NCBI RefSeq assembly: GCF_003182275.1
Contig: NZ_QGTR01000004.1
Coordinates: 51,716 to 115,715, forward strand
Reading direction: 5' to 3'
Length of the DNA stretch: 64,000 bases
Source of the DNA: Hoeflea marina
Lineage (GTDB): Bacteria > Pseudomonadota > Alphaproteobacteria > Rhizobiales > Rhizobiaceae
The notes beneath the pieces are model-generated. The model saw only the letters and a program-made list of their open reading frames with translations, was not told the DNA's origin and searched no databases. Of this stretch, positions 46,322 to 55,496 are shown in pieces; positions within the stretch are counted from its first letter, which is position 1; every line of letters starts with the position of its first letter. The translations under genes and the position numbers were made by a program.

Positions 46322-48394
46322 ATGCACAGAACCGCCATCGCCATCTACAGCGTTCTCGCCCTCGGCGTGGCGATCGCCACGACGCCCGGCTGGTTGCCGT
46401 TCGGCGATGACCGCTCCGCGCCGGAGCCTGTGGCTTCTGATGTCTTGGCCGGCCCCGCCACCTCGTCCGAAACGACCGGCTCGCTCGTCCGCATGTCCGG
46501 CGCCGAGGCCGATGACGGTGCGCTGAAGGCGGGTCTCGACGCGCTCGGTGCCCGCGATGTCGATCAGGCCCGCGCCATTCGCGATGCGATGCAGGCCGAC
46601 TTGCTCGATCGCCATATTCTCACCTGGGCAATCGCGCTGTCGGGCCTTGGCAGCGTGCCGTCTGCCGACATCCTCGCCGCCGGCGCCGCGCTGTCGGGCT
46701 GGCCGGGTCTCGACGCGCTGCCCGGTCTGGCCGAACGCGCGCTCTACCGCGAGAACCCGCCCGCCGAACAGGTGCTGGCGCTGCTGGGCACCAGGACGCC
46801 CGAAACCATCGAGGGGGCCATCCTGCTCTCGCGCGCGCTGCTGGCAACGGGGAACCGTGACCGCGCCGCGGCGCTGGTGCGCGACGTCTGGCGCACCAGG
46901 TCGATGCCCACCCGCCAGGCCGCCATCTTCACCGGAGAATTCTCGGCCCTGCTCACCAAGGCGGAGCATCTGCGCCGCATGGAAATGCTGATGTACCGCG
47001 ACCGGATCGAGGAGGCCGGGCCGATTGCCGCTCTCGCGGAGGCAGAGACGCTGTACAAGGCCTGGTCGATGGTGATCCGGCAGCCGGCGAAGGCGACCGC
47101 CGCCCTCAAGGCCGCGGAAGCCGCCTGGCGCGACACTCCCGCTCTTCTCTACATCCGCATCCGGCAGCTGCGGGAACTCGAGCACGACCGCGAAGCAGCC
47201 AAACTGCTGGCACAGCTGCCTCGCGACAGGTCCGGGCTCGTGGATCCGGATGAATGGTGGGTCGAGCAGCGCATCGTCAGCCGCGGGCTGCTAGAGAAGG
47301 GCGAGGCCGGGGCGGCCTATGCGATCGCTGCCGCCCACACCGCAGTCAGCCCGGCGGAGGTTTCCGAAGCCGAATTCCATGCCGGCTGGTACGCCCTTCG
47401 CGGTCTCAAGGACGGCGCCGTCGCCGCACGCCATTTCGCCGCCATCCTCAAGGTCGCCGACGGCCAGATCACCCGCGCCCGCGCCCACTACTGGCTCGGT
47501 CGCGCCGCCGAGGCAGGAGGCCCGGGCACTCCCGCCGAACATTACACCGAAGCCGCCAGATACCCGACCACCTTCTACGGCCAGCTGGCCAGCGCGCGCC
47601 TCGATGCGCCGCTCGTCAACATTGCCTATCCGGTCCCGAGCGAGGCCGACCGCACCCGGTTTGCCGGGCGCGAGGCGGTGCAGGCCATCCGCAAGCTGGA
47701 GGCCGCCGGCGTCACCTGGCGCGCCGACATGCTCTATCGGGCGCTCGCCGCGCAGATCACCAGCCCGGGAGAACTGAGCATCCTTTCGGCCATGGCGGCG
47801 GCCCGCGGCGACCATCAGCTGTCGCTGCAGGTCGGCAAGATCGCCTGGCGGCGCGGCCTCGATGTGGCGGCCCTAGCCTTTCCGCTGGGCGCAGTGCCCG
47901 CCGAGGCCGACATCGATGGTTCGGGCAAGGCTCTCGCCTATTCGATCGCCCGCCAGGAGAGCGCCTTCAACAAGGCGGCCGTCTCGCCGGCCAATGCCCG
48001 CGGACTGCTGCAGATCCTGCCCGGCACAGCCAGGGCGGTCGCCGGCCGCCACGGCCTGCCGTTCTCCCCGGAGCGGCTGACCAGCGACGCCGCCTACAAC
48101 GCCACCATCGGCGCGCATTTCCTCGGCGAGCAGATCAGCGATTTCGGCGGCTCCTACATTCTGACCTTCATCGCCTACAATGCCGGTCCGCGCCGGGTCT
48201 CGCAGTGGATCAAGCGTTTCGGCGATCCGCGCGGCAAGCCGCTCGACGAGGTGATCGACTGGATGGAAATGATTCCCTACACCGAGACGCGCGATTACGT
48301 GCAGCGGGTGATGGAGAATTACCAGATCTACAAGGCGCGGCTGGGCCAGCCGACCGACATCGCCGGCGACCTGCGCTTCGGTCGAAAGAGCTGA
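46322..48394 (+). CDS. slt: Soluble lytic murein transglycosylase
   Basis: A 690-residue periplasmic enzyme cleaving peptidoglycan glycan strands to 1,6-anhydro products. An N-terminal signal/anchor (AIAIYSVLALGVAIATTPGW) is followed by a long alpha-superhelical domain (~70-500). The SLT catalytic domain (~525-660) has SIARQESAFNKAAVSPANAR with the catalytic Glu, GLLQILPGTARAVA, and FIAYNAGPRRVSQW. Start ATG 46322 with AAGGTGAC is better than the longer upstream frame. Divergent from dapA, as in other rhizobia. Confidence 0.92.
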   Translation: MHRTAIAIYSVLALGVAIATTPGWLPFGDDRSAPEPVASDVLAGPATSSETTGSLVRMSGAEADDGALKAGLDALGARDVDQARAIRDAMQADLLDRHILTWAIALSGLGSVPSADILAAGAALSGWPGLDALPGLAERALYRENPPAEQVLALLGTRTPETIEGAILLSRALLATGNRDRAAALVRDVWRTRSMPTRQAAIFTGEFSALLTKAEHLRRMEMLMYRDRIEEAGPIAALAEAETLYKAWSMVIRQPAKATAALKAAEAAWRDTPALLYIRIRQLRELEHDREAAKLLAQLPRDRSGLVDPDEWWVEQRIVSRGLLEKGEAGAAYAIAAAHTAVSPAEVSEAEFHAGWYALRGLKDGAVAARHFAAILKVADGQITRARAHYWLGRAAEAGGPGTPAEHYTEAARYPTTFYGQLASARLDAPLVNIAYPVPSEADRTRFAGREAVQAIRKLEAAGVTWRADMLYRALAAQITSPGELSILSAMAAARGDHQLSLQVGKIAWRRGLDVAALAFPLGAVPAEADIDGSGKALAYSIARQESAFNKAAVSPANARGLLQILPGTARAVAGRHGLPFSPERLTSDAAYNATIGAHFLGEQISDFGGSYILTFIAYNAGPRRVSQWIKRFGDPRGKPLDEVIDWMEMIPYTETRDYVQRVMENYQIYKARLGQPTDIAGDLRFGRKS

Positions 48395-48567
48395 TGCTGT
48401 CTTCGGCAATGCGCACAGCTTCGGGATCACCACAGGCATGATTGCCAGAACTTCAAGCTCGTCTCCGGCAAGATCGCCGGCCACGTCTTTTGCGCGGGCC
48501 GCCTTTCCCCTCGCCCTGCTTTTGCGTTAAGTCTGGCAATTCGCAACGAAACCGGGACAGCATCAGC

Positions 48568-49506
48568 ATGGCGCGCGCGAGACAGCAGACGATCGAACCG
48601 GCTCCGGCCCAGAGCGGATTTGACGATGTCTATGTCTCCGCCGGCGACGGCCTGCGCCTGCATGCGCGCGACTATGGCCGCCGCAACCCCGAGGGCCGAA
48701 AGCGGCTGCCGCTGGTCTGCCTGCCCGGACTGACCCGCAACGCCCGCGATTTCCATGAACTGGCCATGAAGGTCAGCAGCGATCCGACAGCGCCGCGCCG
48801 CGTCGTCTGCTTCGAGTCGCGGGGCCGCGGCGGCTCCGGCTGGGACAAGGATCCGGCGCGCTACACGGTGCTGGTCGAGGCGGAAGATGTGCTGGCCGGC
48901 ATGGCAGCACTTGGGCTCGCACATGCGATCTTCCTCGGCACCTCGCGCGGCGGCCTGATCATGCACGTGCTGGCCGCGATGCGGCCGACGGTGATGGCGG
49001 CCGGCATTCTCAATGACATCGGGCCGGTGATCGACGGCGCCGGTCTGGCGCAGATCAAGGCCTATCTCACCCGGACGGCGAAGCCCACGAACTGGGAGGA
49101 GGCCGGCCCCATCCTCAGGCAGGCCCATGGCAAGAGCTTTCCGGCCCTCTCGGATCGGGACTGGGACGACATGGCTCGCGCCATCTACACGGTGCGCGAC
49201 GGCCGGCTAGAGCCGGACTTCGACCCGGCCCTGCTTGCGAGCCTGAAGGACATCGACCTCAGCACGCCGCTGCCGACGCTTTGGCCGCAATTCGACGGCA
49301 TGGCCAACATGCCGCTGCTGACCCTGCGCGGCGAGAACTCGCAGCTCCTGTCGGAGAAGACGCTCGCCGAAATGCAGGCGCATATCCCGGCAATGCAGAT
49401 CCACACGGTCGCGGGCCACGGCCACGCGCCGATCCTGCACCTCTCCGGCCTGTCGGAGATCATCGGCAAGTTCCTCAAATCCGTCGACAGGAACCGGTCC
49501 GCCTGA
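48568..49506 (+). CDS. Alpha/beta hydrolase
   Basis: A 312-residue hydrolase. LVCLPGLTRNARDFHELAM is the oxyanion-hole region, AIFLGTSRGGLIMHVLA holds the nucleophile Ser (GxSxG), and the last His is in VAGHGHAPIL. No signal peptide. It resembles epoxide-hydrolase/esterase-type enzymes widely annotated as 'alpha/beta hydrolase' in rhizobia. The substrate is unknown. Start ATG 48568 chosen for family length; the upstream extension is Arg/Cys-rich and unlikely. Confidence 0.83.
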   Translation: MARARQQTIEPAPAQSGFDDVYVSAGDGLRLHARDYGRRNPEGRKRLPLVCLPGLTRNARDFHELAMKVSSDPTAPRRVVCFESRGRGGSGWDKDPARYTVLVEAEDVLAGMAALGLAHAIFLGTSRGGLIMHVLAAMRPTVMAAGILNDIGPVIDGAGLAQIKAYLTRTAKPTNWEEAGPILRQAHGKSFPALSDRDWDDMARAIYTVRDGRLEPDFDPALLASLKDIDLSTPLPTLWPQFDGMANMPLLTLRGENSQLLSEKTLAEMQAHIPAMQIHTVAGHGHAPILHLSGLSEIIGKFLKSVDRNRSA

Positions 49507-49632
49507 CCGGCGGACACGCCCTGCCGGGACGATACGAACCGCAAGGGGCGCGTGTCCCGGGGAAGACGGATCGGCGCGGGCGGATGGCGCTGTTGCAGCT
49601 GTCGGGCCGGGCCCCCCGATGCTCTGTCGAAT

Positions 49633-50475
49633 TCAGGGTTTTCTGGCTGGAGCCGGCTTTCTGGCTGCGGCGGGCTTCTCATCTTTGCTTAGCTTCCTGG
49701 CGGAAGCGGCCGGCGCGGCCGCTCCGACCTGCTTGGCGGATGAGCCCGATTTGCCCGCAGCGGCGGGAGCCGGCGCCTTGTCCTTCGCCTCGCGCCTGGA
49801 GGGTCGGCCTGTTCCGGCCAGAACCTTGGCCTGCCCGACCCAGTCCTCGCGTTCGATGCGGCCCGGAAACGCCAGCCGCGTCCCCATCTCCGCGCGCTCC
49901 CGCTTCGTCCAGGCGGCGATCTGCGAAAAACGGGTGACGCCCACGGAGTGCAGTCTGGCCTCGATCCGCGGCCCGATGCCGCCGATCAGCTTCAGATCGT
50001 CGCCGGCGGCAACGTCCCCGAACGCATTTGCGGTGGCGACCTCCGCCAGGCGAGCCATCTGCCGCGCGGGCTCTGCAGGTCCCGGCTTCGCCAACGTCTT
50101 TGTTGCTTTGGCTTTCGCCTTGCCCTTGGGCTTGGAGGTCTTTCCGTTCCCCCTTGCCGCAGGATTGATGGTGATGTCTCCGTCCGCGGCCGCCGGCTGC
50201 GCCTGTGCAGCGCTATCGGGATCGAGGGCTTGCGCCGTTCTCGCTGCGGCCAGCGTGCGCGGAAAGGCAGGAAGCACCCCGGCAACCCGTGCGGCGGGTT
50301 CCCCGGTGGCAGCCACACGCGCGGCGTTCGCGGCCGACATTGTCGATGCCCTGCCGGTGACGGCCGCGCTATCATCGTGCCGGCGCAGCAAGACGCGAAG
50401 CCAGTATCCGCATAGACATCCCGCGACGACGACCGCCGCCATCATCGCCATCGTCTGCAAGGTCAGTACGAACAT
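49633..50475 (-). CDS. Membrane-anchored helix-hairpin-helix domain protein
   Basis: A 280-residue protein with an N-terminal TM helix (~8-28), a long Ala/Pro/Lys-rich linker, and at ~160-225 the block DDLKLIGGIGPRIEARLHSV followed by FSQIAAWTKRERAEMG and RIEREDWVGQAK. The same helix-hairpin-helix block occurs as a C-terminal extension of NuoE in many rhizobia and in ribosomal protein L21-like fusions. The C-terminal tail is very basic and Ala/Lys-rich. Nucleic-acid binding at the membrane is possible but unproven. Part of a conserved trio with the small membrane protein and the OmpA/BON protein upstream. Confidence 0.72.
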   Translation of the reverse strand: MFVLTLQTMAMMAAVVVAGCLCGYWLRVLLRRHDDSAAVTGRASTMSAANAARVAATGEPAARVAGVLPAFPRTLAAARTAQALDPDSAAQAQPAAADGDITINPAARGNGKTSKPKGKAKAKATKTLAKPGPAEPARQMARLAEVATANAFGDVAAGDDLKLIGGIGPRIEARLHSVGVTRFSQIAAWTKRERAEMGTRLAFPGRIEREDWVGQAKVLAGTGRPSRREAKDKAPAPAAAGKSGSSAKQVGAAAPAASARKLSKDEKPAAARKPAPARKP

Positions 50476-50512
50476 CCGTCAAGCCCCCTTGGGAAGCGGG
50501 CCTCAGCCCCAA

Positions 50513-50606
50513 ATGCATGTCGCCCGAAAGTGTGCAGCGGTTTCGGGCGACATGCATAATTACAGACAGCTAAGGCACATCGCGTGAATTCACGCGATGT
50601 GCTTCA
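50513..50606 (+). repeat. Dispersed palindromic repeat, copy A
   Basis: Two perfect palindromic modules. The first is a 17-bp inverted repeat ATGCATGTCGCCCGAAA with an 11-base loop. The second, after 17 bases, is a 28-bp uninterrupted palindrome centred on GAATTC (GCACATCGCGTGAATT and its complement). It can fold into two cruciform/hairpin structures. The stop codon of the small membrane gene lies between the modules. Confidence 0.8.
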
Positions 50607-50692
50607 GGTGCGGCACTGGTCCAGCCGATATAGCCGCCGATGACAAATGCGATCAGCAGCCAGATCCACATCTGCGACATCAGATACACCAT
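50570..50692 (-). CDS. Small membrane protein (40 residues)
   Basis: A short frame starting ATG GTG TAT CTG just after the OmpA/BON gene. It encodes a single hydrophobic helix (MWIWLLIAFVIGGYIGW) typical of the tiny membrane proteins that follow OmpA-type genes in rhizobia. The last ~11 residues (HRVNSRDVP and neighbours) and the stop codon come from the dispersed repeat, so the original C-terminus has been overwritten. 11 bp downstream of the OmpA/BON gene, probably co-transcribed. Confidence 0.6.
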   Translation of the reverse strand: MVYLMSQMWIWLLIAFVIGGYIGWTSAAPEAHRVNSRDVP

Positions 50693-50703
50693 GCGACCCC
50701 CGT

Positions 50704-52071
50704 TCAGTCTTCAATGACGGCAAACCCGACGCCGCCGGCGCCGGCATCCCCACCCCCGGCCGCATGGGCAGCATCCGAAACCCGCAGCCGGGCGGGATCG
50801 ATGCCGCTCTCCATCAGATAGGCGACCAGTGCCTGCGCCCGCCGTCCGGCCTGGCCGGGATCGGTGGAGCCCGCATCCGGATGCGCCGTGATCTCGAGAA
50901 GGGTATTACCACAGCGCCGCAACGAATACGATATAAGGTCAAGCTGTCCGAAGCTGTCCGGGCTGACACCGGCCTCGCCTGGCTCGAATGCAATCGGGTT
51001 CCCGTCCGTCAGCCTGGCGATCTCGCCCGCGCACCACGCCGCCGTCATGTCCCCGTCACCAACCGGCCTGAGCGAGACCGTCGCGGTTCCCGCATAGCCC
51101 GCGGGCAGGTCTTCGGCCAGCTTGCGAATGATCTCGATGCGCGCGGCCTCCGTCAGCGCCTCGCCTTCGACGCGGACGGCGCCGCCGTTCACCGTCACTG
51201 TGCCGTGGTCGAGCCGGCTGAGCACCTGCAGCAGCATCGACGTCACTGATTCGAAGCCGCGGATCGCCCCGACAGCCGGCTTGAGCGCGTCGTCGAGCGT
51301 CACCGCCCCGAACTTGGCCCGCACCATCCTGGCCACCGCGGCGCCGTCGGCGTCGGGGGAAAAACCGGAGAGGCTGACTCGACCGCCATCAGCGCTCGCG
51401 CTCCAGCGGTAGTCGCCGGCAAGGGTCGCCGGCGTGATCTCCAGCGACGTGAGGCGGCTTCCCGCCGGCAACGCCGAGGCCGCCGCCTCCATGGCCGCAA
51501 GATGGTCATCGGGCGACAGCGCCATGCCGCGCACGGAAATACCGTCGTCGCTGATGTCGAAACGGCCGACGGTGAAGTAGGAGAGCATCCTGGTGCCGAA
51601 ACCGGCGAGAGCGGCGAGCGACGGCGGTGCGCCGCGGGCGAGCTTCGTGTCGTCCCTGACGGGGATGCCCGGAAGGATGCCCGAGACTTCGCCGCCGATG
51701 ACGCCGCGGAGCGCGTCATTGGGCACGAAGCCGGTGAGATGAATGCCGGTTTCAGTCTTTTCTCCGCTCAAGAGATAGGGGGCGGCGACGCCGATCAGCA
51801 CCGAGCCGTTGCTGAGCCGGCGCAGACCGGCGGTCGACGCGGCAATGGCGATCGCCTCGGCCTGCGCCTGGGCGTCGGGCGCCACACCCGACAGCGTCAG
51901 GTCGCGACCGTCGAGCGTGATCAGGGCCCAGGGATGGTCCGCTGTCAGCGCAGCCAGTACGCGGGACTTGAGATCACTCTCGATCGCATCGGCGCGGAAC
52001 CACAAGGCGAGCGCGGCACACAGGCTGGTTGCCACCAGGCCGGGCCAGAACCATCGCGTCCAGACTTTCAT
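50704..52071 (-). CDS. OmpA-family protein with BON-like repeats
   Basis: A 455-residue envelope protein. One N-terminal TM/signal segment (WFWPGLVATSLCAALALWF) is followed by several BON-like repeats: LITLDGRDLTLSGVAPDAQA, ETGIHLTGFVPND, GRVSLSGFSPDAD, TVTVNGGAVRVEGEAL. A C-terminal OmpA-like peptidoglycan-binding domain (~345-440) shows TLLEITAHPDAGSTDPGQAG and LVAYLMESGIDPARLRV. The normal NxxLSxxRA residues of OmpA_C are degraded (GQAGRRAQALV). It probably stabilises the envelope. Confidence 0.78.
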   Translation of the reverse strand: MKVWTRWFWPGLVATSLCAALALWFRADAIESDLKSRVLAALTADHPWALITLDGRDLTLSGVAPDAQAQAEAIAIAASTAGLRRLSNGSVLIGVAAPYLLSGEKTETGIHLTGFVPNDALRGVIGGEVSGILPGIPVRDDTKLARGAPPSLAALAGFGTRMLSYFTVGRFDISDDGISVRGMALSPDDHLAAMEAAASALPAGSRLTSLEITPATLAGDYRWSASADGGRVSLSGFSPDADGAAVARMVRAKFGAVTLDDALKPAVGAIRGFESVTSMLLQVLSRLDHGTVTVNGGAVRVEGEALTEAARIEIIRKLAEDLPAGYAGTATVSLRPVGDGDMTAAWCAGEIARLTDGNPIAFEPGEAGVSPDSFGQLDLISYSLRRCGNTLLEITAHPDAGSTDPGQAGRRAQALVAYLMESGIDPARLRVSDAAHAAGGGDAGAGGVGFAVIED

Positions 52072-52319
52072 GCCTCACCATCCTGTCGCCCCGCCGTTGG
52101 TCGCGCCAAACTCCCACGCCCGTTGCCCTGCCGGTACTGACTTGACCGACACGCCGCGGCCGGTCGCCAACCCCGGCGACAATGGCGAAGCCTCCTCGGC
52201 TTGGCAAGCAGCCAATCCCGGTAGCGCGGCGGTGGCCGGCCGACGACGGGCACATCAGGACATCCGGCCGACAATGCAGTTGACGTATACCCAAACATTC
52301 CCACTGGTTGGTGGTCAAA

Positions 52320-52352
52320 CGAAAAACCCGGCAGCCGTGAGGCTGCCGGGTT
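52320..52352 (-). terminator. Rho-independent terminator of porin 1
   Basis: On the minus strand AACCCGGCAGCC-TCAC-GGCTGCCGGGTT followed by TTTCG: 12 perfect pairs, tetraloop and a T-tract, ~25 bases after the porin stop. Confidence 0.9.
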
Positions 52353-52375
52353 CTTCAGTTCAGGACGTTCGTTGA

Positions 52376-53533
52376 TTAGAACGAGCGCTGGACGCGGAGC
52401 ATTGCACCGAAGTTGCCATCGACGCCATCGTCGGCATATGCGACTTCCGGGGTGATGGTCAGGCCGGGGACCAGGTTGTAGGCAACGTTGCCAACCAGGC
52501 TCCAGGCGTCGTCGTTGCCGGCGCCGCCGTCAACCCACTGGCCCTGCACGTTGAAAGTGGCCTTTTCGGAGAACTTGACCGAACCGCCGGCGATGACCGA
52601 GAGGGTCTCGTCGCCAGCAACGCCGTTCGACCATGTCGTGTAGCCGCTTTCGTTCTCGCCGTACATCAGCATTGCGAAGACCGAAGCCGCATCGCTCAGA
52701 GTGACGTCTGCACGGATCTTGCCGGCCCAACCGCCCTGCGCATGAAAGCCACCAAGTCCGATGATGTCATCGCGTGTGTCGTATGCGCCAACCGCCGTGA
52801 CATTGAACATGCCGGCATTGTAGCCGAGACCGACAACAACATGCGGCATGTAGTCATCGATGCCCCAGCCGTAGTAACGGGAAGCGCTTCCGGACACAAA
52901 GTAACCATCGCCGCTGCCAACGCCCTGCTCAAGAGCGATCGCTGCAGTGAAGGCGCCACCGGTATAGGTGTAGCTGATCAGGTTGGTGTCGAAGGGACCG
53001 TAGCCGCCCGACAGCGTATCCTGAATGACCGAACCGCCGTAGCCGGTGAAGGTCGAGAACAGCGATTCGTCCTTACCGATGCGCAGGCCGCCGAGCTGGA
53101 TCCAGGCGAAGTTCAGCGAGAACTCCGAAGCGTTGGTGTAACCATCAACGTTAGCATTGCCCAAGCCGGTGAAGTGGTCGTTGGTGTCATACTGCCAACG
53201 GGTTTCCATGTAGGTGCGCAGGGTGCCGAGTTCGGTTTCCGAAGCGGTCGAGACGCGGAACGAGAAGCGCGAACGGATGTTGTAGGTCTGGTCGCCATCG
53301 GCTGCAGTCGCAGCAAACAGGTCGCCGCCGCCGATGTCGACGCGGGTGTAGCCGTGGATGCGCAGGCAGGTTTCGGTGCCGGGGATGTAGAAGTAACCGG
53401 TGCCGAAGGCGTCGCAAACGCGAACATATTCAACGGCTTCCGGCTCTGCAGCCACGATTGCGTCGGCGGCGCGAGCGCCGGAGAATGCTACGAGGGCCGC
53501 AGCGGAGCCAAGGAGAATGGCCTTGATATTCAT
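52376..53533 (-). CDS. Porin 1 (RopA/Omp2-type outer-membrane porin)
   Basis: A 385-residue 16-stranded-type porin with signal peptide IKAILLGSAAALVAFSGARA and the rhizobial N-terminal signature VEYVRVCDAFGTGYFYIPGT (disulfide Cys pair with TCLRIHGY). A C-terminal Phe ends the protein (AMLRVQRSF), as required for outer-membrane insertion. Ribosome site GGAGGTCAGAAC. The first ~230 bp are almost identical to porin 3 in inverted orientation. No recombinase gene follows this copy. Confidence 0.92.
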   Translation of the reverse strand: MNIKAILLGSAAALVAFSGARAADAIVAAEPEAVEYVRVCDAFGTGYFYIPGTETCLRIHGYTRVDIGGGDLFAATAADGDQTYNIRSRFSFRVSTASETELGTLRTYMETRWQYDTNDHFTGLGNANVDGYTNASEFSLNFAWIQLGGLRIGKDESLFSTFTGYGGSVIQDTLSGGYGPFDTNLISYTYTGGAFTAAIALEQGVGSGDGYFVSGSASRYYGWGIDDYMPHVVVGLGYNAGMFNVTAVGAYDTRDDIIGLGGFHAQGGWAGKIRADVTLSDAASVFAMLMYGENESGYTTWSNGVAGDETLSVIAGGSVKFSEKATFNVQGQWVDGGAGNDDAWSLVGNVAYNLVPGLTITPEVAYADDGVDGNFGAMLRVQRSF

Positions 53534-53550
53534 GTTCTGACCTCCAGTCA
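53496..53550 (-). repeat. 55-bp inverted repeat, left arm (5' end of porin 1)
   Basis: From the ribosome site (TGACTGGAGGTCAGAAC) through codon 13, this sequence is identical to 57090-57144 in the opposite orientation. Near-identity continues for ~180 bp further into both genes. The two arms bracket porin 2 and recombinase 1. Confidence 0.85.
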
Positions 53551-54147
53551 AAAGTTAAACGGGTTTGGGCTGATGCTGAAGGACAGCTTTACCTGCCCCA
53601 TCCCCAGATGGAAGAAGCTGCAACGGGTGCCCGCCACGACTTCTGGAGTGAACATACTCGCCGGGCCGGGCGGCGCAACGCATTACCGCCGTGGCAAGCC
53701 TGATCCGCAGAGCCTTCCCCCCATGCTGTTGCACAAATGACACGAATACGGCGGCGGCGGCCGCGAAACTTTACGTTTGATTAAGGAATGGGGGCCGCAA
53801 AGGGCCCTCGCTCGCCGTCAAAAGCCGATTCCGCCAGGGAATCACCCGCATTCGCCGCGAGTCCCGAGGGCGAACCGAGAATCATGGCCTCTGGAAGCGG
53901 ATTGGGGATTCCTGCCCAGGCGCCTTCCTGGGTGTGCGCGCTAAGATCGGTTTGCGCGGACGCCCTTCGCGCCCGGGTATCGCCCCGCACAAGCGACCGC
54001 CAAGCCGGCTCAAAGCGGAATCCCGGATCGGCATTCACTATAGAGAGGATTCAGCGAGAAATGTGAGGATTGCAAATCAGGATTTGAATTCAATGGGCTG
54101 ACCGCCAACGCAATGGCGCCCCTGTCTTTTGACTGGAGGTCAGAAAC
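53551..54147. other. Divergent intergenic region between porins 1 and 2
   Basis: ~600 bp holding both porin promoters. Two overlapping frames of ~90 codons cross it but show no protein-like features. The sequence TTTTGACTGGAGGTCAGAA occurs at both porin starts, in opposite orientation, so a second, shorter inverted repeat bounds this region. Confidence 0.6.
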
Positions 54148-55338
54148 ATGAAAATCAAGAGCCTACTTCTCGGCTCCGCAGCGGCTCTCGTGGCATTCTC
54201 CGGCGCCCGCGCCGCCGACGCCATCATCGCAGCAGAACCCGAGCCCGTCGAATATGTCCGCGTCTGCGACGCCTTCGGCACCGGCTACTTCTACATTCCC
54301 GGCACAGAGACCTGCCTGCGCATCCACGGCTATGTCCGCTTTGATGTAAACGGTGGTGATCTGCTGGGTGTGACATCGGCGGATGGGGAAGACACATACG
54401 GCATTCTGTCGCGCTTCACGTTCCGCACGTCGACAGCCTCGGAGACCGAACTCGGTACCCTGCGGACCTATACGGAAGTCCGCTTCAACCACGGCACCAA
54501 TGATGAGGCAAACCAGTTTTTTGATGCTGGCGCCGATCCCACGATCGTGAACGGTCCCAATGGTTACGACAACGAGAACGCCTTCTCCCTGAACTTTGCC
54601 TGGATCCAGCTTGGCGGTCTCCGGGTCGGTAAGGACGAATCCTATTTCACAACGTTCACTGGGTATGGCGGCTCCGTGATCAACGATACGCTTTCGGGCG
54701 GCTATGGGCCGTTCGGTACCAACCTGATCAGCTATACCTATAACAGCGGCGCGTTTTCTGCCGGGATTTCGCTCGAACAGGGCGTCGACAACTACTGGAC
54801 CGACGAGAACCTGGGCGGCGTGTACGACACCTACCATGGCTGGGGCATCGACGATTACATGCCGCATGTGGTTGTCGGACTGGGCTACAATGCTGGAATG
54901 TTCAGCGTCAGGGCTGTCGGCGCGTACGACACACGCGACGACACAATCAACCCACAGACATTGGCCGTTGTTCCGCTTGGCGGCTGGGCCGGCAAGATCC
55001 GTGCAGACGTCAACTTCAACGATAGTGCATCCGTATTCGCAATGCTGATGTACGGCGAGAATGAAAGCGCCTACACGAAATGGCGCACAGGCCTCGCTAC
55101 CGATGAGACCTTCTCGGTCGTTGCTGGCGGCTCATTCAGGTTCTCCGAAAAGGCCACTTTTAACCTTCAGGGCCAGTGGGCCGAAGGCAACGGCGGAGAC
55201 GATCCGTGGAGCTTGGTGGGTAACGTTGCCTATAGCCTGGTGCCTGGCCTTACCATCACCCCTGAACTGGCTTATCTGTCACGCGCCGATGGAAGCGACG
55301 ACTTCGGTGGAACTTTCCGCATTCAGCGCGACTTCTAA
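54148..55338 (+). CDS. Porin 2 (RopA/Omp2-type)
   Basis: A 396-residue porin with signal peptide KSLLLGSAAALVAFSGARA, N-terminal VEYVRVCDAFGTGYFYIPGT and terminal FRIQRDF. More diverged from porins 1 and 3 than they are from each other, notably in loop regions (e.g. 108-135 and 215-235). Third-codon-position use is also more relaxed. Ribosome site CTGGAGGTCAGAAAC. A tyrosine recombinase gene starts 158 bp after its stop. Confidence 0.92.
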   Translation: MKIKSLLLGSAAALVAFSGARAADAIIAAEPEPVEYVRVCDAFGTGYFYIPGTETCLRIHGYVRFDVNGGDLLGVTSADGEDTYGILSRFTFRTSTASETELGTLRTYTEVRFNHGTNDEANQFFDAGADPTIVNGPNGYDNENAFSLNFAWIQLGGLRVGKDESYFTTFTGYGGSVINDTLSGGYGPFGTNLISYTYNSGAFSAGISLEQGVDNYWTDENLGGVYDTYHGWGIDDYMPHVVVGLGYNAGMFSVRAVGAYDTRDDTINPQTLAVVPLGGWAGKIRADVNFNDSASVFAMLMYGENESAYTKWRTGLATDETFSVVAGGSFRFSEKATFNLQGQWAEGNGGDDPWSLVGNVAYSLVPGLTITPELAYLSRADGSDDFGGTFRIQRDF

Positions 55339-55368
55339 GAAGCCTTCGATTTTGTGGTCATAAAATTG

Positions 55369-55396
55369 GATCCCGGCAACCTTGGTTGCCGGGATC
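55369..55396 (+). terminator. Hairpin terminator after porin 2
   Basis: GATCCCGGCAACC-TT-GGTTGCCGGGATC, 13 perfect pairs, 30 bases after the stop. No strong T-tract, so it may be a weak terminator or processing site, allowing read-through into recombinase 1. Confidence 0.6.
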
Positions 55397-55496
55397 TCAC
55401 TTGGTATCTACGGGTTTTCAATCGGTTCCTGGTATCTGTGTTTCATTTTCGGAATTCTCCATTGATTTTCTTTTGTCAATTTACCACAACTTCGGG

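Noticed and set aside
53788..54066. 92-codon frame between porins 1 and 2
   Set aside because: No ribosome site, no homologous features, overlapped by an equally long antisense frame in a promoter region.
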